From contig NZ_QKTU01000020.1 of assembly GCF_003234565.1 (NCBI RefSeq), positions 1-34,626 on the forward strand: a stretch of DNA of 34,626 bases, written 5' to 3'. The DNA is from Curtobacterium sp. MCBD17_013 (GTDB lineage: Bacteria; Actinomycetota; Actinomycetes; Actinomycetales; Microbacteriaceae). Position numbers and translations under genes: made by a program. Position 1 is the stretch's first letter. Each line of letters starts with the position of its first letter. A model generated the notes under the pieces. That model worked only from the letters and a program-made list of their open reading frames with translations. It did no database searches and had not been told where the DNA came from. This document shows, piece by piece, positions 24,807-32,609 of this stretch.

Positions 24807-25745
24807 ATGGCAGGACGACACGCGCTCCCCGTCGAGGACCGCCGCACCCGACGTGCCGACACCAGCGCCGTTCGTCCCCGTCCCACCGCAACCGTCGCCG
24901 AGCGCGTCGTCGTCGTCGCCTCGCCCCTCGCCGAGCACCGCCCCGCCGAGGCGAGCCGCCGGGCCGAGATCCGCCGTGCCGAGGCCCACCACGCCGCAGC
25001 CCGCCTGGCCGCGGTCCGTCGGGTCACCGCCGCCCGCGCCCTGCCGGTCGTCGCGACCGCCCCGGCCGTCGCCGCCCCGGTCCTCCGTCACGAGCGCCGT
25101 GCCGTGAGCGCGAAGCGTCTCTCGCTCATCGTCGCCCCGATCCTCGCCATGACGTCGTGCATCGCGTTCGGGCTCCCCGCCAACGCGGACACGCTGAGCA
25201 GCGCCGCCGCGGCCGTCACCTCGTCGACCCCCGGCGCACAGCAGTACACCGTGTCGCGGGACATCACGCTCCCCGTCATCGAGCACGACGGCACGACGAT
25301 CATCGCCGCGCCCGCCCCGACCGAGGTCGTCGTCAGCGGCGGTGCGACCGTCTCCGGCGCGCAGAGCGCGATCGTCGACGCCCTGAGCGCCGGCGGCAAG
25401 CGTGCGCAGGTCATCCAGACCGCGCTGACCTACCTCGGCGACACGTACGTCGAGGGCGGCGCGACCCACGCGGGCATCGACTGCTCGGGCCTCGTCATGG
25501 TCTCGTACGCGTCGGTCGGGATCCCGCTCGTCCACTACGTGCCGACGCAGGACGCCGCTGCGACGACGATCCCCGAGTCCGAGGCGCAGCCCGGCGACCT
25601 CGTCGTCTACGACAGCGAGGCCCACATCGGCCTCTACCTCGGCAACGGCCTCGTGATCCAGGCACCGCACCCGGGCGAACCCGTCGACATCATCCCGATG
25701 TTCTCCGCCCCGCACCACTTCGCGCGGGTCCTGCCCGCCGACTGA
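24807..25745 (+). CDS. NlpC/P60 peptidoglycan endopeptidase with long basic N-terminal extension
   Basis: A 312-residue wall hydrolase. The C-terminal NlpC/P60 domain (about 195-312) shows catalytic Cys226 in GIDCSGLV, His273 in EAHIGLYLG and His288. Such enzymes cut gamma-D-Glu-diaminoacyl bonds in stem peptides during growth or division. A hydrophobic segment (about 104-123) ending in PANAD looks like a signal peptide or anchor. Before it lie about 100 residues rich in Arg, Ala, Val and Pro, too long for a normal signal n-region. The ATG has a good ribosome binding site, so the extension seems real; a GTG just before the hydrophobic segment would give a classical signal but lacks a site. 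Confidence 0.88.
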   Translation: MAGRHALPVEDRRTRRADTSAVRPRPTATVAERVVVVASPLAEHRPAEASRRAEIRRAEAHHAAARLAAVRRVTAARALPVVATAPAVAAPVLRHERRAVSAKRLSLIVAPILAMTSCIAFGLPANADTLSSAAAAVTSSTPGAQQYTVSRDITLPVIEHDGTTIIAAPAPTEVVVSGGATVSGAQSAIVDALSAGGKRAQVIQTALTYLGDTYVEGGATHAGIDCSGLVMVSYASVGIPLVHYVPTQDAAATTIPESEAQPGDLVVYDSEAHIGLYLGNGLVIQAPHPGEPVDIIPMFSAPHHFARVLPAD

Positions 25746-25753
25746 CCGGCGGA

Positions 25754-25836
25754 CGGGAGGCGCGGGACCGGCGCGCCCCGGACCTCCCGGGATCGTGTCT
25801 GTCAGGAGGCGCGGGACCAGGCCGATCCGCACCTCC
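25754..25836. terminator. Two tandem terminator hairpins, CGGGAGGC repeat family (copies 4 and 5)
   Basis: First stem CGGGAGG (25754-25760) with CCTCCCG (25783-25789). Second, degenerate copy GGAGG (25805-25809) with CCTCC (25832-25836). The two share GGAGGCGCGGGACC at the left and CCTCCCGG at the right, so they look like a tandem duplication. They lie between the convergent NlpC/P60 and PRISE-like genes. Confidence 0.7.
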
Positions 25837-25857
25837 CGGCGTCCGCGCCGATCGTGC

Positions 25858-26961
25858 TCAGACCGGCTCGACCTCGACGCCCGGTGCGGCCGGCAGGATC
25901 CGCCGACGACCGAGGTCGTCGAGGAGCTCGACGAGACGGTCGGCGCTGTCGTGGCACTCGCCGAACCCGGCCTGCCGGAGCTTGATCACGTTCGACACGT
26001 TGTCCCACGTCGAGCCGAGGATCATGTCCCCGAACCGCCAGTCGACGAGCTCCGTGTACGTGGTCGGAACGAGACCGTGCCGCTCCACCATGCGGTTCCA
26101 CAGGTCCTCGCGCGGTGGCATCACGGTCGCCAGGGGGAGCGTCTGCGGCTCGCCGAGCTCGAGGCCGAAGTGGTCCGCGAGTCGCTTCCAGAGGTGACTC
26201 CACCGCACGACGTCGCCGTTGGTGATGTTGAACGCCTCGCCCGCCGCGGTCGGCGCCGAACCGGCCCAGTCCGTCGCGCGCGCGAGGAGCTCGGCGTCCG
26301 TCATCTGGTACAGGATCCGGTCGTACGTCTCGCGCTGCCCCGGGAACCGGAGCGGCAGACCGAGCTCGCGGGTCATCGCGACGTAGGTGCCGATCGCCAT
26401 AAGGAGGTTCATCGGCGTGCCCTGCGCGTACCCCATTACGGCCTCGGGCCGGAACACCGTGAGCGCGAACCCCCGCTGGGCCGCACGCTCACGCAGCAGG
26501 TCCTCTTGGTCGTAGTAGAAGTTCGGCACGAGGAGACGCGGGTCGTCCTCCTTGGCGGGCGTCGTGAACCGGCCGAGGTGGGCGCCGTAGTACTTCATGC
26601 CCTGGTAGAGCGTCACGTGCCGGAGTGGAGCGCCGAGCCGGTCGAGTGCGTCGAGGGTGTGCTCGAGGAGTGCCACGTTCGGGCCGATCTGCTCCGCGAG
26701 GTCCGCCTTCTCGATGTACGCGGCGAACGCGAGGCGCGTCGTGTCGGACGCCGCGCGCAGCCCCTCGACGGCGGCGTCGGCGTCGAGCAGGTCCACCGGC
26801 AGGTGGGTCCAACCGGACACGCCCTGCGGCGCCCGGCGGCTGATGCCCCGCGTCGTCACACCAGTGCGGGCGAAGTGCTCGACGACGCTGCGACCGACGA
26901 CGCCGCCAGCACCGGCGACCAGGACCGCGTCGTTCGTCGGGGCGGTGGTCTCGGTCGTCAT
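25858..26961 (-). CDS. PRISE-like extended SDR oxidoreductase
   Basis: A 367-residue NAD(P)H-dependent Rossmann protein. GAGGVVG (17-23) is the cofactor loop. LYQGMKYYG with Lys123 and NFYYDQED (about 147-154) match the unusual Lys/Tyr pair of progesterone 5-beta-reductase/iridoid synthase-like (PRISE) enzymes rather than the classical YxxxK. Such proteins reduce activated enones; bacterial substrates are mostly unknown. ATG is 6 nt after AGGA. It starts 7 bp after the stop of a small unknown gene, suggesting a three-gene unit on the minus strand. Confidence 0.85.
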   Translation of the reverse strand: MTTETTAPTNDAVLVAGAGGVVGRSVVEHFARTGVTTRGISRRAPQGVSGWTHLPVDLLDADAAVEGLRAASDTTRLAFAAYIEKADLAEQIGPNVALLEHTLDALDRLGAPLRHVTLYQGMKYYGAHLGRFTTPAKEDDPRLLVPNFYYDQEDLLRERAAQRGFALTVFRPEAVMGYAQGTPMNLLMAIGTYVAMTRELGLPLRFPGQRETYDRILYQMTDAELLARATDWAGSAPTAAGEAFNITNGDVVRWSHLWKRLADHFGLELGEPQTLPLATVMPPREDLWNRMVERHGLVPTTYTELVDWRFGDMILGSTWDNVSNVIKLRQAGFGECHDSADRLVELLDDLGRRRILPAAPGVEVEPV

Positions 26962-26968
26962 GGGCGTC

Positions 26969-27241
26969 CTAGGTCTCGTCGGCTCCTGCGATCGTGCGCG
27001 CGGCGTTCCGGACGCCGGCACAGAGCAGCCCGACCTCGGGTTGCATCGACACGATCTCGTCGAACCCACTCTGCACCTCGGAGTACCCGAGGAGCCCAGC
27101 GACCGCTTGTCGGGGGATCGCGTGGGTCCGGAGCATCCACTGCCCGCTCGCGGCGAAGCACGGCGTCATCGTGCGCTGCGGCGCGTCCACGGGGAGCGAC
27201 GCCGCCCGCCCGAGCCGGTGGGTGTCCGGCCAGCCGTCCAC
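26969..27241 (-). CDS. Small hypothetical protein
   Basis: A 90-residue product from a GTG at 27239-27241 (VDGWPDTHRLGRAAS), ending 7 bp before the PRISE-like start. Codon third positions are strongly G/C and the protein is free of Arg-rich shadow character (SGFDEIVSMQPEVGLLCAGVRNAARTI). No domain recognised. The start is uncertain because no strong ribosome binding site precedes it. It begins 5 bp after the stop of the preceding 53-residue gene. Confidence 0.5.
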   Translation of the reverse strand: MDGWPDTHRLGRAASLPVDAPQRTMTPCFAASGQWMLRTHAIPRQAVAGLLGYSEVQSGFDEIVSMQPEVGLLCAGVRNAARTIAGADET

Positions 27242-27246
27242 GTCGA

Positions 27247-27408
27247 TCAGTCCCGTCGACGGAGCGCGGACGAATCGCGGAAGAAGTCCTCGTAGCGATC
27301 GTCGTGCCCTGTCTCGGGCGCGTACCCGCGGCGCCACAGCTTGCGCTGCCGCTTGAACGTCGTGATGCGGACCGGTGCGACGCCCGGTTCGGACTCGTAC
27401 GAGCTCAT
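27247..27408 (-). CDS. Small basic hypothetical protein
   Basis: A 53-residue product starting MSSYESEPGVAPVR and ending in RYEDFFRDSSALRRRD, rich in Arg and aromatic residues. Upstream in-frame ATGs at 27414, 27417 and 27429 are alternatives; AGGG lies 9 nt before the chosen one. No family known to me. Probably co-transcribed with the 90-residue gene and the PRISE-like enzyme. Confidence 0.5.
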   Translation of the reverse strand: MSSYESEPGVAPVRITTFKRQRKLWRRGYAPETGHDDRYEDFFRDSSALRRRD

Positions 27409-27445
27409 GCCCATCATCCCTGTCGTCATGCGCAGTCGTGACGAT

Positions 27446-27474
27446 GCCGGGACTGCCCCGACGCAGTTCCCGGC
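27446..27474 (-). promoter_or_regulatory. Hairpin in the leader of the small-gene operon
   Basis: GCCGGGACTG (27446-27455) pairs with CAGTTCCCGGC (27464-27474) with one bulged base and an 8-nt loop. It lies about 40 nt upstream of the 53-residue gene in the 256-bp divergent region, which otherwise shows no clear feature. Confidence 0.35.
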
Positions 27475-27664
27475 TTCCGTCTGGTAGTGCCAACCGTACC
27501 TCGGATGAGGGGCAGAATGTCGGTTCTCGTCCGTTCGATGCGGGACTGGCCCAGGTGCTTCGCGCAGCGGCTCTCGTGCGCCGTCAGGTCCTGCGCGGCA
27601 ACCGGTCCGGCGACCCGGCTCCGCGCACGGCTGCCGCGTGGGACGTGTGGACGTAGAGTGGGGC

Positions 27665-28198
27665 ATGGCCGTCCAGACCGCAACGATCATCGCGCTCGTC
27701 GGTGCCGGTGCCACGGGCCTCCTCGACGAACTCGGCGCACTCCGCGGGGTCGACGCCCTCCGACTCGGCGAGGCGGACGCCGACGGCACCGCGCGGATCA
27801 GCGCATCGAACGGGACGTACGTCGTCCACGACGCCGACCCCCTGGCGCACGTCGCCGCCGCGTGGGTCGAGTTCTTCGACGACCGCAGCACGCTCGGCAC
27901 GCTCGAGCTCGAGGTCGAGACGGCGCTCGCCGCCTTCGCCGCGGGCCACCGCGTCATGCCGGACTACTACGTCGTGCTCGACCCGGAGTCCGTCGAGGGC
28001 ACCTGGCGGCACTGGTGGTTCGGGGCGCTCGCCGTCGAGGGACCGCGACGGGTGCTGCCCGAGCCGGCTTCGGCCTGGGCGGTCCGGAAGCGGCTCGGAC
28101 GGCTCCCGATGGCACCGCGTTGGAAGGACCCGGCGGCCTGGTTGCCCGACCTGCGGTTCACGATCCCGGACCGCACGGGTCTCGCGGGACTGGGCTGA
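27665..28198 (+). CDS. Hypothetical protein
   Basis: A 177-residue soluble protein from the ATG at 27665 (MAVQTATIIALVGAGATGLL). The N-terminus is hydrophobic with a GAGATG turn but lacks a full Rossmann motif. The C-terminal half is Trp/Arg/Pro-rich (GTWRHWWFGAL, APRWKDPAAWLPDLRF). No family recognised. The ribosome binding site is weak (AGAGTGGGG). It ends 10 bp from the convergent PPOX gene, with no room for a terminator. Confidence 0.7.
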   Translation: MAVQTATIIALVGAGATGLLDELGALRGVDALRLGEADADGTARISASNGTYVVHDADPLAHVAAAWVEFFDDRSTLGTLELEVETALAAFAAGHRVMPDYYVVLDPESVEGTWRHWWFGALAVEGPRRVLPEPASAWAVRKRLGRLPMAPRWKDPAAWLPDLRFTIPDRTGLAGLG

Positions 28199-28208
28199 GC
28201 GATGTCCG

Positions 28209-28631
28209 TCAGGTCGTCGGCTGGTCGTTGTCCTTCATGGCGCCCCAGCCCGTCCACCGGTCGATCTCGATGACGCCCGTGGTGCGCGGCCGGACCTGGT
28301 CCGGGTAGGCGCCGCCCGTGTAGTGGGTCGAGATGCGGTCGATGTCCCGGAGGCCCTCGTCGGCGTACAACTCGACCACCCGGCCGATCAGGGTGACGTG
28401 GGTGTACCAGTCGCCCTCGGCGAGGACCGTCAGGCTGACGCGCTGGTCACGCCGCAGGTGCTTGAGGCGCACACGGCTGTCGTCCATGCTCACGAGGACC
28501 CGGCCGTCCTGCCACAGGTACCAGGTGGCCGCGGTGACGGGCGTGCCGTCCGACCGCAGGGTGGCGATGACGGCGGGGTTCGGCTGCTGGAGCATCGCGA
28601 CGGCGTCGTCGGGGAGCGGTGGCAGGGACAT
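28209..28631 (-). CDS. PPOX-class flavin/F420-dependent oxidoreductase (Rv1155-like)
   Basis: A 140-residue split-barrel protein of the pyridoxamine 5'-phosphate oxidase-like fold. NPAVIATLRSDGTPVTAATWYLWQDGRVLVSM and RLKHLRRDQRVSLTVL are typical of actinobacterial F420/FMN-binding FDOR-B proteins such as Rv1155. Substrate unknown. GGAG lies 7 nt before the ATG. Divergent from an MDR oxidoreductase across 112 bp, in which no clear operator was seen. Confidence 0.88.
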   Translation of the reverse strand: MSLPPLPDDAVAMLQQPNPAVIATLRSDGTPVTAATWYLWQDGRVLVSMDDSRVRLKHLRRDQRVSLTVLAEGDWYTHVTLIGRVVELYADEGLRDIDRISTHYTGGAYPDQVRPRTTGVIEIDRWTGWGAMKDNDQPTT

Positions 28632-28743
28632 GTGGTCTCCGTTCGTCGTGGGATCGGTCCCCGTCATCCTGGCAGGTGCGACCTCGACGGTCGGCCGGGG
28701 GCTCGCTGGGTGTGGAGGGCCGCGGTCGCGGTAGACCAGGAGG

Positions 28744-29685
28744 ATGCGCGTCATCGGAGTACAGGAGTTCGGAGGGCCCGAGGCCCTCGCCGTCCACGAG
28801 GTCCCGGAGCCGCACGCCGGCCCGGGCGAGGTGCGGATCGGGGTGCGGGCGTTCGCCGTCAACCCGACCGACGCCGGTGTGCGCGGCGGCGGACGCGACC
28901 TCGGCGGCGCCCAGCCCCCGTACGTGCCCGGCATGGACGCCGCCGGCATCGTGGACGAGGTGGGCGAGGGCGTCGACCAGTGGCAGACGGGCGACGAGGT
29001 CATGGCGATCGCGCTGCCGCTGCGCGAGCACGGGGGAGCGTACGTCGAGCACCTCGTCGCCGCGCCGGACTCGATCGCCCGGATCCCGGCGGGTGTCGGC
29101 TTCGAGCAAGCCAGCACGCTCCCGATGAACGGGCTGACGGCCGTGCGGATCCTCGAGCTCATGCACCTCGAGCCCGGCCAGACCCTGATGGTGACCGGAG
29201 CCGCCGGGACCCTCGGCACGTACCTCGTGCCGCTCGCGAAGCAGGCCGGACTCGTCGTGATCGCCGACGCCGCCGAGAAGGACCGTGCGCTCGTCGAGTC
29301 GCTCGGTCCCGACCACGTCGTCGAACGCGGGGACGGGGTGGTCGATCGGATCCGGGCGATCGTGCCCGACGGGGTCGACGGTCTCGCGGACACCGCGCTC
29401 TTGCACGAGCAGGTCGTCCCCGCGATCCGGGACGGGGGCGTCTTCGTCGCCGTGCGCGGCTGGCCGGGCAACGGCGAGCGGGGCATCCGGTTCGAGCGCG
29501 TCATGGTGTTCGACGAGTACCACTCCGGACACAAGCTCGACCGGCTCCGGCAGGACGTCGAGGACGGCCTGCTCACCCTGCGCGTCGCCGAGGTCCTGCC
29601 CGCCGCGGACCCGGAGTCGGCCCGCGACGCCCACCGGCGCATGGAGGCCGGGGGCGTCCGTGGTCGGTTCGTGCTCGTCTGGTGA
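28744..29685 (+). CDS. MDR-family NADPH:quinone oxidoreductase-like protein
   Basis: A 313-residue zinc-independent medium-chain reductase. GroES-like N-terminus (EFGGPEAL, AFAVNPTDAGVRGG, YVPGMDAAGIVDEVG) and Rossmann domain with MVTGAAGTLGTYLVPLAKQ. It resembles qor-type quinone or enoyl reductases. AGGAGG abuts the ATG with zero spacing, which is unusually tight, and no better in-frame start follows, so translation may use a different site or start less efficiently. Confidence 0.88.
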   Translation: MRVIGVQEFGGPEALAVHEVPEPHAGPGEVRIGVRAFAVNPTDAGVRGGGRDLGGAQPPYVPGMDAAGIVDEVGEGVDQWQTGDEVMAIALPLREHGGAYVEHLVAAPDSIARIPAGVGFEQASTLPMNGLTAVRILELMHLEPGQTLMVTGAAGTLGTYLVPLAKQAGLVVIADAAEKDRALVESLGPDHVVERGDGVVDRIRAIVPDGVDGLADTALLHEQVVPAIRDGGVFVAVRGWPGNGERGIRFERVMVFDEYHSGHKLDRLRQDVEDGLLTLRVAEVLPAADPESARDAHRRMEAGGVRGRFVLVW

Positions 29686-29723
29686 CACCGGGCCGGGAGG
29701 CGGTGCGAGCGCGGGTGGGCGGG

Positions 29724-29749
29724 GGCGCGGTCCTCGTCGTACCCGCGCC
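29724..29749 (+). terminator. Candidate terminator after the MDR oxidoreductase
   Basis: GGCGCGG (29724-29730) and CCGCGCC (29743-29749) pair around a 12-nt loop. Single unpaired CGGGAGGC half-motifs also occur at 29694 and 29828 in this 197-bp gap. Confidence 0.35.
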
Positions 29750-29882
29750 GTCGCCGTGATGACGCGGCTCGGTGCGTCCGGGTGACCGGACGGGTGAATC
29801 CGGGCGGGACGCATCCCCGACGACCGGCGGGAGGCCGTCGGCCGCGGACCGGAGCGTGACGGCGGCGACCTAGCGTCGGCGG

Positions 29883-32348
29883 GTGGCCCCGTTCCTCCCG
29901 ACCGACAGCAGACGAGTCATGGCGATCCGGCGGCTCGTCGGGTTCGCGGTGCTCCCCGTCGTCGGCGGGCTCGCACCACTCGTCGCGGTCCCCGCGGTCG
30001 CCGCGCGGTTCGGTGCGGAGGGGTGGCGCGACGTCGCGGTCGGGCAGTCGATCGGGGCGGCCGCGGCGGTCGTCGTCGAGCTCGGTTGGGGGATCAGCGG
30101 GCCGCAGCGGTCCGCCCGTCAGTCGCTCGGCAACCTCCGTCGCTCGGTCGGGCTCGCACTCGTGACCCAGGTGCTCGTCCTGCTGCCGGTGACCGCGGGT
30201 GTCTGGGTCGTCGCGCACCTGGTACCCGTCGGTGCTCCCGCGCTCGTCGGCTGGATCGGCACCGCGGGGGCACTCGGTTCGGTCAACGTCGTCTGGTGCT
30301 GGATCGGCCTCGGGCGGCCGGGGCCGATCCTCTGGGCGGACACACTGCCCCGCACGCTGCCGGTCGTCGTCGCCGCGGTCGCCCTCGCTGCCGGTGCGCC
30401 GCTGTGGGTGTTCCCCCTCGCCCTGGTCGTCAGCGGACTCGTGCCGGTCGTGCTCGGGACGACGCTGCTCGGCATCGGACCGGCGACCCTGCGACAGCTC
30501 ACCCCGCGGCTCGTCGTGCGCGCCGTCCGGATCCAGCTGCAACCGCTCCTCGGACGCGTGCTCAGCGCCACCTACATCAGCGTCCCGATCACGCTCGCCG
30601 GCGTCAGTGCGCCCGGGGCCGTCGCGGTGTTCGCCGCCGCTGACCGGCTCCAGCGATGGGCGCTCACCGCGCTCAAGGCCCTGCCGACCGCACTCCAGGG
30701 GTGGGTGGGTGGCCCCGCCGATCCGGACCGGCGGATCCGCCGGGCCTGGGTCGCGCTCTGGGGGAACGTCGGCGTCGGGGTCCTCGTCGGCGCCGGGTTC
30801 GTCGTCGTGGTCCCCGCGGTCTCGCGCGGGTTCTTCGCCGGCGTCGCCACCGTCGCGCCCGACCTCGCCGTGCTGAGCGGCCTGCTCGTCGTCGTCGTCA
30901 CGACCTCGCGGGCCACCGGTGGCCTGGTGCTCGTGGCGCTCCGCGGGGTCCCCGCGATCACCCTGAGCGCCGCCGCCGGATGCCTGGTCGGGGTGCCCGG
31001 GGTGCTCGTCCTCGCCCGCGTCGACGGTGCGCGCGGAGCGATGCTCGGGGTGCTCTCCGCCGAGGCCGCGGTGCTCGCCGTGCAGGTCGTCGCCGTCGTC
31101 GTGCTCGATCGGCGGCGGCGACGGCGCGTCCGGCGGGCCACATCGGTCCTCCGCGTCGCACACGTCCGCGTCGACGACCCCGCCTACCCGCGCAACGCCC
31201 GCGTGCGCCACCACCTGCGTGCGGCGGGGTTCACGGTGGACGTCGTCCGGCGCCACCGGGGCGGGAGCGTCATCGGACGGATGACCCGCGACGTCCGCAC
31301 GGTGCTCGGGCTCCGTGGGTACGACGTCCACCTCCTCGCCGAGATGTCGCTCGTCGTCGCACCGCTCGTCGCACTCGTCGCGCGGCTCCGCGGCGGGGTC
31401 GTCGTCGTCGATCGGTTCGTCGGGCAGTACGAGACGGACATCGACGACCACGGTCTTGCGGCCCCGCGGTCACTCCGCGCCCTCCGCTGCCGGGTCGTCG
31501 ATCGCCTGGCCGAACGCTCCGCCGACGTGCTGCTCATCGACACCGAGGTGCGGGCCGCGGCGCTCCGGGAACGGGTGCCGGCGCGGACGGCCGTGGTGAG
31601 CCTCCCCGTCGGGGCGCCGGCGTGGGCGGGCCCGGCGGCGGTCCCGCCGGCGGAGGCTGGCGCCATGGCCGTGTCGCGCGCCGGCGCTGCTGCCGACGTT
31701 GCTGCGGGCGCTGCTGCCGGCGCGGGCGCCGGCGCTGCCGCTGAGGCCGGCACGTTGCCCTCGGGTCGCGCGGCCGCTGCGTCCGGGCCGCTCCGCGTGC
31801 TGTTCTACGGCCACGACGTCCCGCTGCACGGCGTCCCGGTCATCGTGTCGGCGCTCGGCGAGGTCGGTCGTCCCGTCCGCGCGACGTTCGTGTCGTACGC
31901 CTCCGTCCTCGAGCGGATCCGCGCACAGCTCCACGACGAGGGCGACCGCGTCGACGCGACCCTGCTCGAACCCGTGCCGGCAGAGGAGCTCGCCACGGTC
32001 ATCGCCAACCACGACGTCGTCCTCGGGGTGTTCGGCACGTCGGACAAGGCCCGGTCCGTGATCCCGAACAAGGTGTGGCAGGGGCTCGCGTGCGGGCGGA
32101 CCGTCATCACGGCGGCGAGCCCGGCGCTCGCGGAACTCCGCCCGCTCGTCGGTCCTCAGCTGGTCGAGGTGCCGCCGGGCGACGCCGAGGCGTTGGCCGG
32201 TGCCCTGCGCGCGGTCGTCGACGGCCCGGTGCTCTCGGACGGTCCGTGGGTCGGCACGGCCGAGCGGCTCGAGGCGTACGCCGCCGCGAGGCACGCACGG
32301 TTCGCCGCGCTCCTCCGCCAGCGGTGTGCGGCGCGTGCGGGAGCCTGA
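29883..32348 (+). CDS. Fused polysaccharide flippase and GT-B glycosyltransferase
   Basis: A single 821-residue frame. Residues 1-415 are polytopic with about 11-12 hydrophobic segments, resembling Wzx-type/MATE-fold lipid-linked saccharide flippases. From about 424 (LRVAHVRVDDPAYPRNARV) the protein becomes a soluble GT-B glycosyltransferase, ending with an N-K-V-W-Q-G-L-A-C-G-R-T-V-I nucleotide-sugar segment and TAASPALAEL. Between its two Rossmann halves (about 594-634) lies an Ala/Gly-rich low-complexity linker. Together it could add a sugar and export the lipid-linked product. The GTG start at 29883 lacks a good ribosome binding site; ATG at 29919 is an alternative 12 residues shorter. 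The gene stands alone. Confidence 0.8.
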   Translation: MAPFLPTDSRRVMAIRRLVGFAVLPVVGGLAPLVAVPAVAARFGAEGWRDVAVGQSIGAAAAVVVELGWGISGPQRSARQSLGNLRRSVGLALVTQVLVLLPVTAGVWVVAHLVPVGAPALVGWIGTAGALGSVNVVWCWIGLGRPGPILWADTLPRTLPVVVAAVALAAGAPLWVFPLALVVSGLVPVVLGTTLLGIGPATLRQLTPRLVVRAVRIQLQPLLGRVLSATYISVPITLAGVSAPGAVAVFAAADRLQRWALTALKALPTALQGWVGGPADPDRRIRRAWVALWGNVGVGVLVGAGFVVVVPAVSRGFFAGVATVAPDLAVLSGLLVVVVTTSRATGGLVLVALRGVPAITLSAAAGCLVGVPGVLVLARVDGARGAMLGVLSAEAAVLAVQVVAVVVLDRRRRRRVRRATSVLRVAHVRVDDPAYPRNARVRHHLRAAGFTVDVVRRHRGGSVIGRMTRDVRTVLGLRGYDVHLLAEMSLVVAPLVALVARLRGGVVVVDRFVGQYETDIDDHGLAAPRSLRALRCRVVDRLAERSADVLLIDTEVRAAALRERVPARTAVVSLPVGAPAWAGPAAVPPAEAGAMAVSRAGAAADVAAGAAAGAGAGAAAEAGTLPSGRAAAASGPLRVLFYGHDVPLHGVPVIVSALGEVGRPVRATFVSYASVLERIRAQLHDEGDRVDATLLEPVPAEELATVIANHDVVLGVFGTSDKARSVIPNKVWQGLACGRTVITAASPALAELRPLVGPQLVEVPPGDAEALAGALRAVVDGPVLSDGPWVGTAERLEAYAAARHARFAALLRQRCAARAGA

Positions 32349-32365
32349 GGTGCGACGACCCGGCG

Positions 32366-32473
32366 GGTGCGCCCGCGGACGACGACCTGGCGGGTGCGCG
32401 CGCGGACGACGACCTGGCGGGTGCGCGCGCGGACGACGACCTGGCGGGTGCGCGCGCGGACGACGAGGGCGCC
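32366..32473. repeat. 27-bp tandem repeat (about 3.7 copies)
   Basis: Units begin at 32366, 32393, 32420 and 32447; copies 2 and 3 are identical, copy 1 differs by one base, copy 4 diverges after 18 bases. Each contains GGTGCGCGCGCGG then ACGACGACC. It starts 17 nt after the flippase-GT stop codon. The unit is 9 codons, so the frame stays open past the stop and would encode TTTWRVRAR repeats on readthrough. The rest of the gap to 32560 shows nothing else. Confidence 0.9.
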
Positions 32474-32559
32474 GCCAGACGACAGCGCAGTCGTCGTCCA
32501 TGCGCACGTCCGAGTCGGCCGACCCGTGCCACCACTCCCGCAGACGCCACCACCGGTCG

Positions 32560-32594
32560 TACAGTGACGGGAGGGGCGCGCGATGGAGCGCGCC
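32560..32594 (+). promoter_or_regulatory. Candidate -10 box and leader hairpin of the polyol dehydrogenase gene
   Basis: TACAGT (32560-32565) is a fair -10; no good -35 was found. Just downstream GGCGCGC (32575-32581) and GCGCGCC (32588-32594) form a perfect 7-bp stem whose loop contains the alternative ATG at 32583, ending 2 nt before the GGGAGG ribosome binding site. Such a stem would sit at the very 5' end of the mRNA. Confidence 0.4.
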
Positions 32595-32609
32595 ACGGGA
32601 GGACCCCAC

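Noticed and set aside
28632..31451. Long minus-strand open frame extending the PPOX gene by over 900 codons
   Set aside because: Upstream part is Asp/Glu/Arg/Pro-rich shadow of the MDR and flippase genes; the PPOX domain begins at the ATG with GGAG at 28631.
32366..32473. Possible CRISPR array
   Set aside because: Repeats are directly contiguous with no spacers, so this is a tandem repeat.
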